A stretch of DNA of 6,191 nt from Coleofasciculus sp. S288 (GTDB lineage: Bacteria > Cyanobacteriota > Cyanobacteriia > Cyanobacteriales > Coleofasciculaceae): contig JAIUYC010000269.1 in the NCBI GenBank assembly GCA_020216575.1, positions 1 to 6,191 of the forward strand. The letters run 5' to 3'. Shown here piece by piece: positions 5,473 through 6,191 of the stretch (the stretch's first letter is position 1; each line of letters begins with the position of its first letter). The position numbers were made by a program, and so were the translations under genes. The notes under the pieces are model-generated. The model was not told the origin of the DNA. It was given only the letters and a program-made list of their open reading frames with translations, and searched no databases.

Positions 5473-6191
5473 ATGCATAGTAACAGTTCCAGTACCAACT
5501 CTTACAGATATGGCACAACTTCCTGGGAGCAAAGACTCAGGAAACGTCCTTCTTTAGCTAAACTGGGGCTATTGCTCAGAATTTGTGAGAGATTAACCAG
5601 ATACAGCAGGCTCTTTCAACGAAAGCGACCTGACTGTGTCTTTGTCTTCTATGAGGCTTTGAACAAAAGCGAAGGTGTCCTACCCCTACGTATGGCTGCG
5701 GGTTTGAAATCGTCAACACTGGAACTCTTGAAGCGCTTCAACCGGGCGTTTCCTCAGTTCTACGAGCAGTTTGTTAGCAGTGAGATCCAATTGCAAAATC
5801 TCAGACTCGCCTATCGGCTGTACAAAACCAGGCGTGCGGTGATTGAGATAAAACCAGAAGGCTCTAAAAGCGCCCTACATTTTGCGTACCGCAACCAGTC
5901 GTTCCTCCTTAGTGACATTTTTGGGGTTCTGGCAGCCTATGGACTAACTATTCACAGTCTCAGCCTCTATGGTCAAATCAGTCCACCCATGCTGGTCTTT
6001 ATCAAACTGGTGGTGTCTCGTGGAAGTAAAGCCCTAACGAACAAAACGTCTGAAAACGTCTGCCGTGCCGTTCGGGAGGCGCTAGCAGGGCGCTTTGAGG
6101 TGGAAGAGATGCTGGCTGTGGAATTTAATCTTGATGCGGGCTTGGAGCAAGTAGAAACGGAATTCTATGTCGATCCAGTTTTCCATCTACC
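5473..6191 (+). CDS. ACT-like domain protein, N-terminal part; possibly large glutamate dehydrogenase
   Basis: The frame is open from 5437 to the window edge, giving 239 residues from the ATG at 5473 with the C-terminus missing. A TTG at 5464, eight bases after GGAG (5452-5455), is a plausible alternative start and has the better ribosome site. The first 55 residues are basic (WEQRLRKRPS, RYSRLFQRKRP) with no signal peptide. Residues about 122-185 look like an ACT-type regulatory fold: a strand (AVIEIKP), then FLLSDIFGVLAAYGLTIHSL (144-163), then MLVFIKLVVSRG. A helix (195-206) and the strand-like EMLAVEFN follow. The FLLSDIFGVLAAYGL pattern recalls the N-terminal region of long glutamate/leucine-type dehydrogenases in cyanobacteria, but no catalytic domain is in view. 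The reading frame is certain and the enzyme identity is inference. Confidence 0.7.
   Translation, partial: MHSNSSSTNSYRYGTTSWEQRLRKRPSLAKLGLLLRICERLTRYSRLFQRKRPDCVFVFYEALNKSEGVLPLRMAAGLKSSTLELLKRFNRAFPQFYEQFVSSEIQLQNLRLAYRLYKTRRAVIEIKPEGSKSALHFAYRNQSFLLSDIFGVLAAYGLTIHSLSLYGQISPPMLVFIKLVVSRGSKALTNKTSENVCRAVREALAGRFEVEEMLAVEFNLDAGLEQVETEFYVDPVFHL

Noticed and set aside
5479..5494. GTA-N10-TAC sequence near the right-edge gene as an NtcA nitrogen-control site
   Set aside because: The spacing is 10 rather than the usual 8, and it lies inside the coding region just after the likely start codon.
1..6191. CRISPR arrays, insertion sequences, phage genes or a tRNA-linked integration site
   Set aside because: No spaced repeats of CRISPR type, no transposase or integrase frame, and no duplicated 3' tRNA end were found beside tRNA-Pro.

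Overview
The window looks like a stretch of cyanobacterial chromosome. The evidence is four perfect copies of the cyanobacterial palindrome GCGATCGC (754-761, 1390-1397, 2740-2747, 3187-3194), proteins of recognisably cyanobacterial type (a KtrB/KtrA potassium pair and a GNAT acetyltransferase of the Ycf52/NSI/SNAT family), moderate GC, short tandem repeats between genes and few strong Shine-Dalgarno sites. I cannot name the genus; a filamentous form is a guess.

Layout from left to right. Positions 1-91 are the last 29 codons of a KtrB/TrkH-type potassium channel subunit, followed by ktrA (203-898, +), its regulatory RCK subunit. Convergent with ktrA is an exported protein with ten tetratricopeptide repeats (1017-2420, -). 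Behind it lies a 243-bp spacer with a degenerate 35-bp-period direct repeat, a weak terminator and three heptamers that run into the stop codon of queA (2664-3914, -). QueA makes the queuosine precursor on tRNA and is unusually long here. A divergent spacer leads to a small unrecognised protein (4070-4459, +). Next come a large stem-loop, tRNA-Pro(UGG) (4631-4704, -) and a GNAT acetyltransferase (4762-5283, -) whose terminator overlaps its stop codon. The right edge holds an open frame (5473 to the end, +) with an ACT-like segment. It may be the N-terminus of a large glutamate-dehydrogenase-type enzyme.

Only ktrB-ktrA form an evident functional unit, for Na+-dependent K+ uptake. The other genes look like independently transcribed housekeeping loci; queA and tRNA-Pro share only the broad theme of translation. 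No CRISPR array, insertion sequence, phage gene or toxin-antitoxin pair is visible, and I see no convincing new multi-gene system. The points worth a second look are mostly non-coding: a stem-loop with a GNRA tetraloop in the acetyltransferase leader, the stem-loop after the small protein, the repeats before the TPR gene, and an extra loop and N-terminal extension in QueA.
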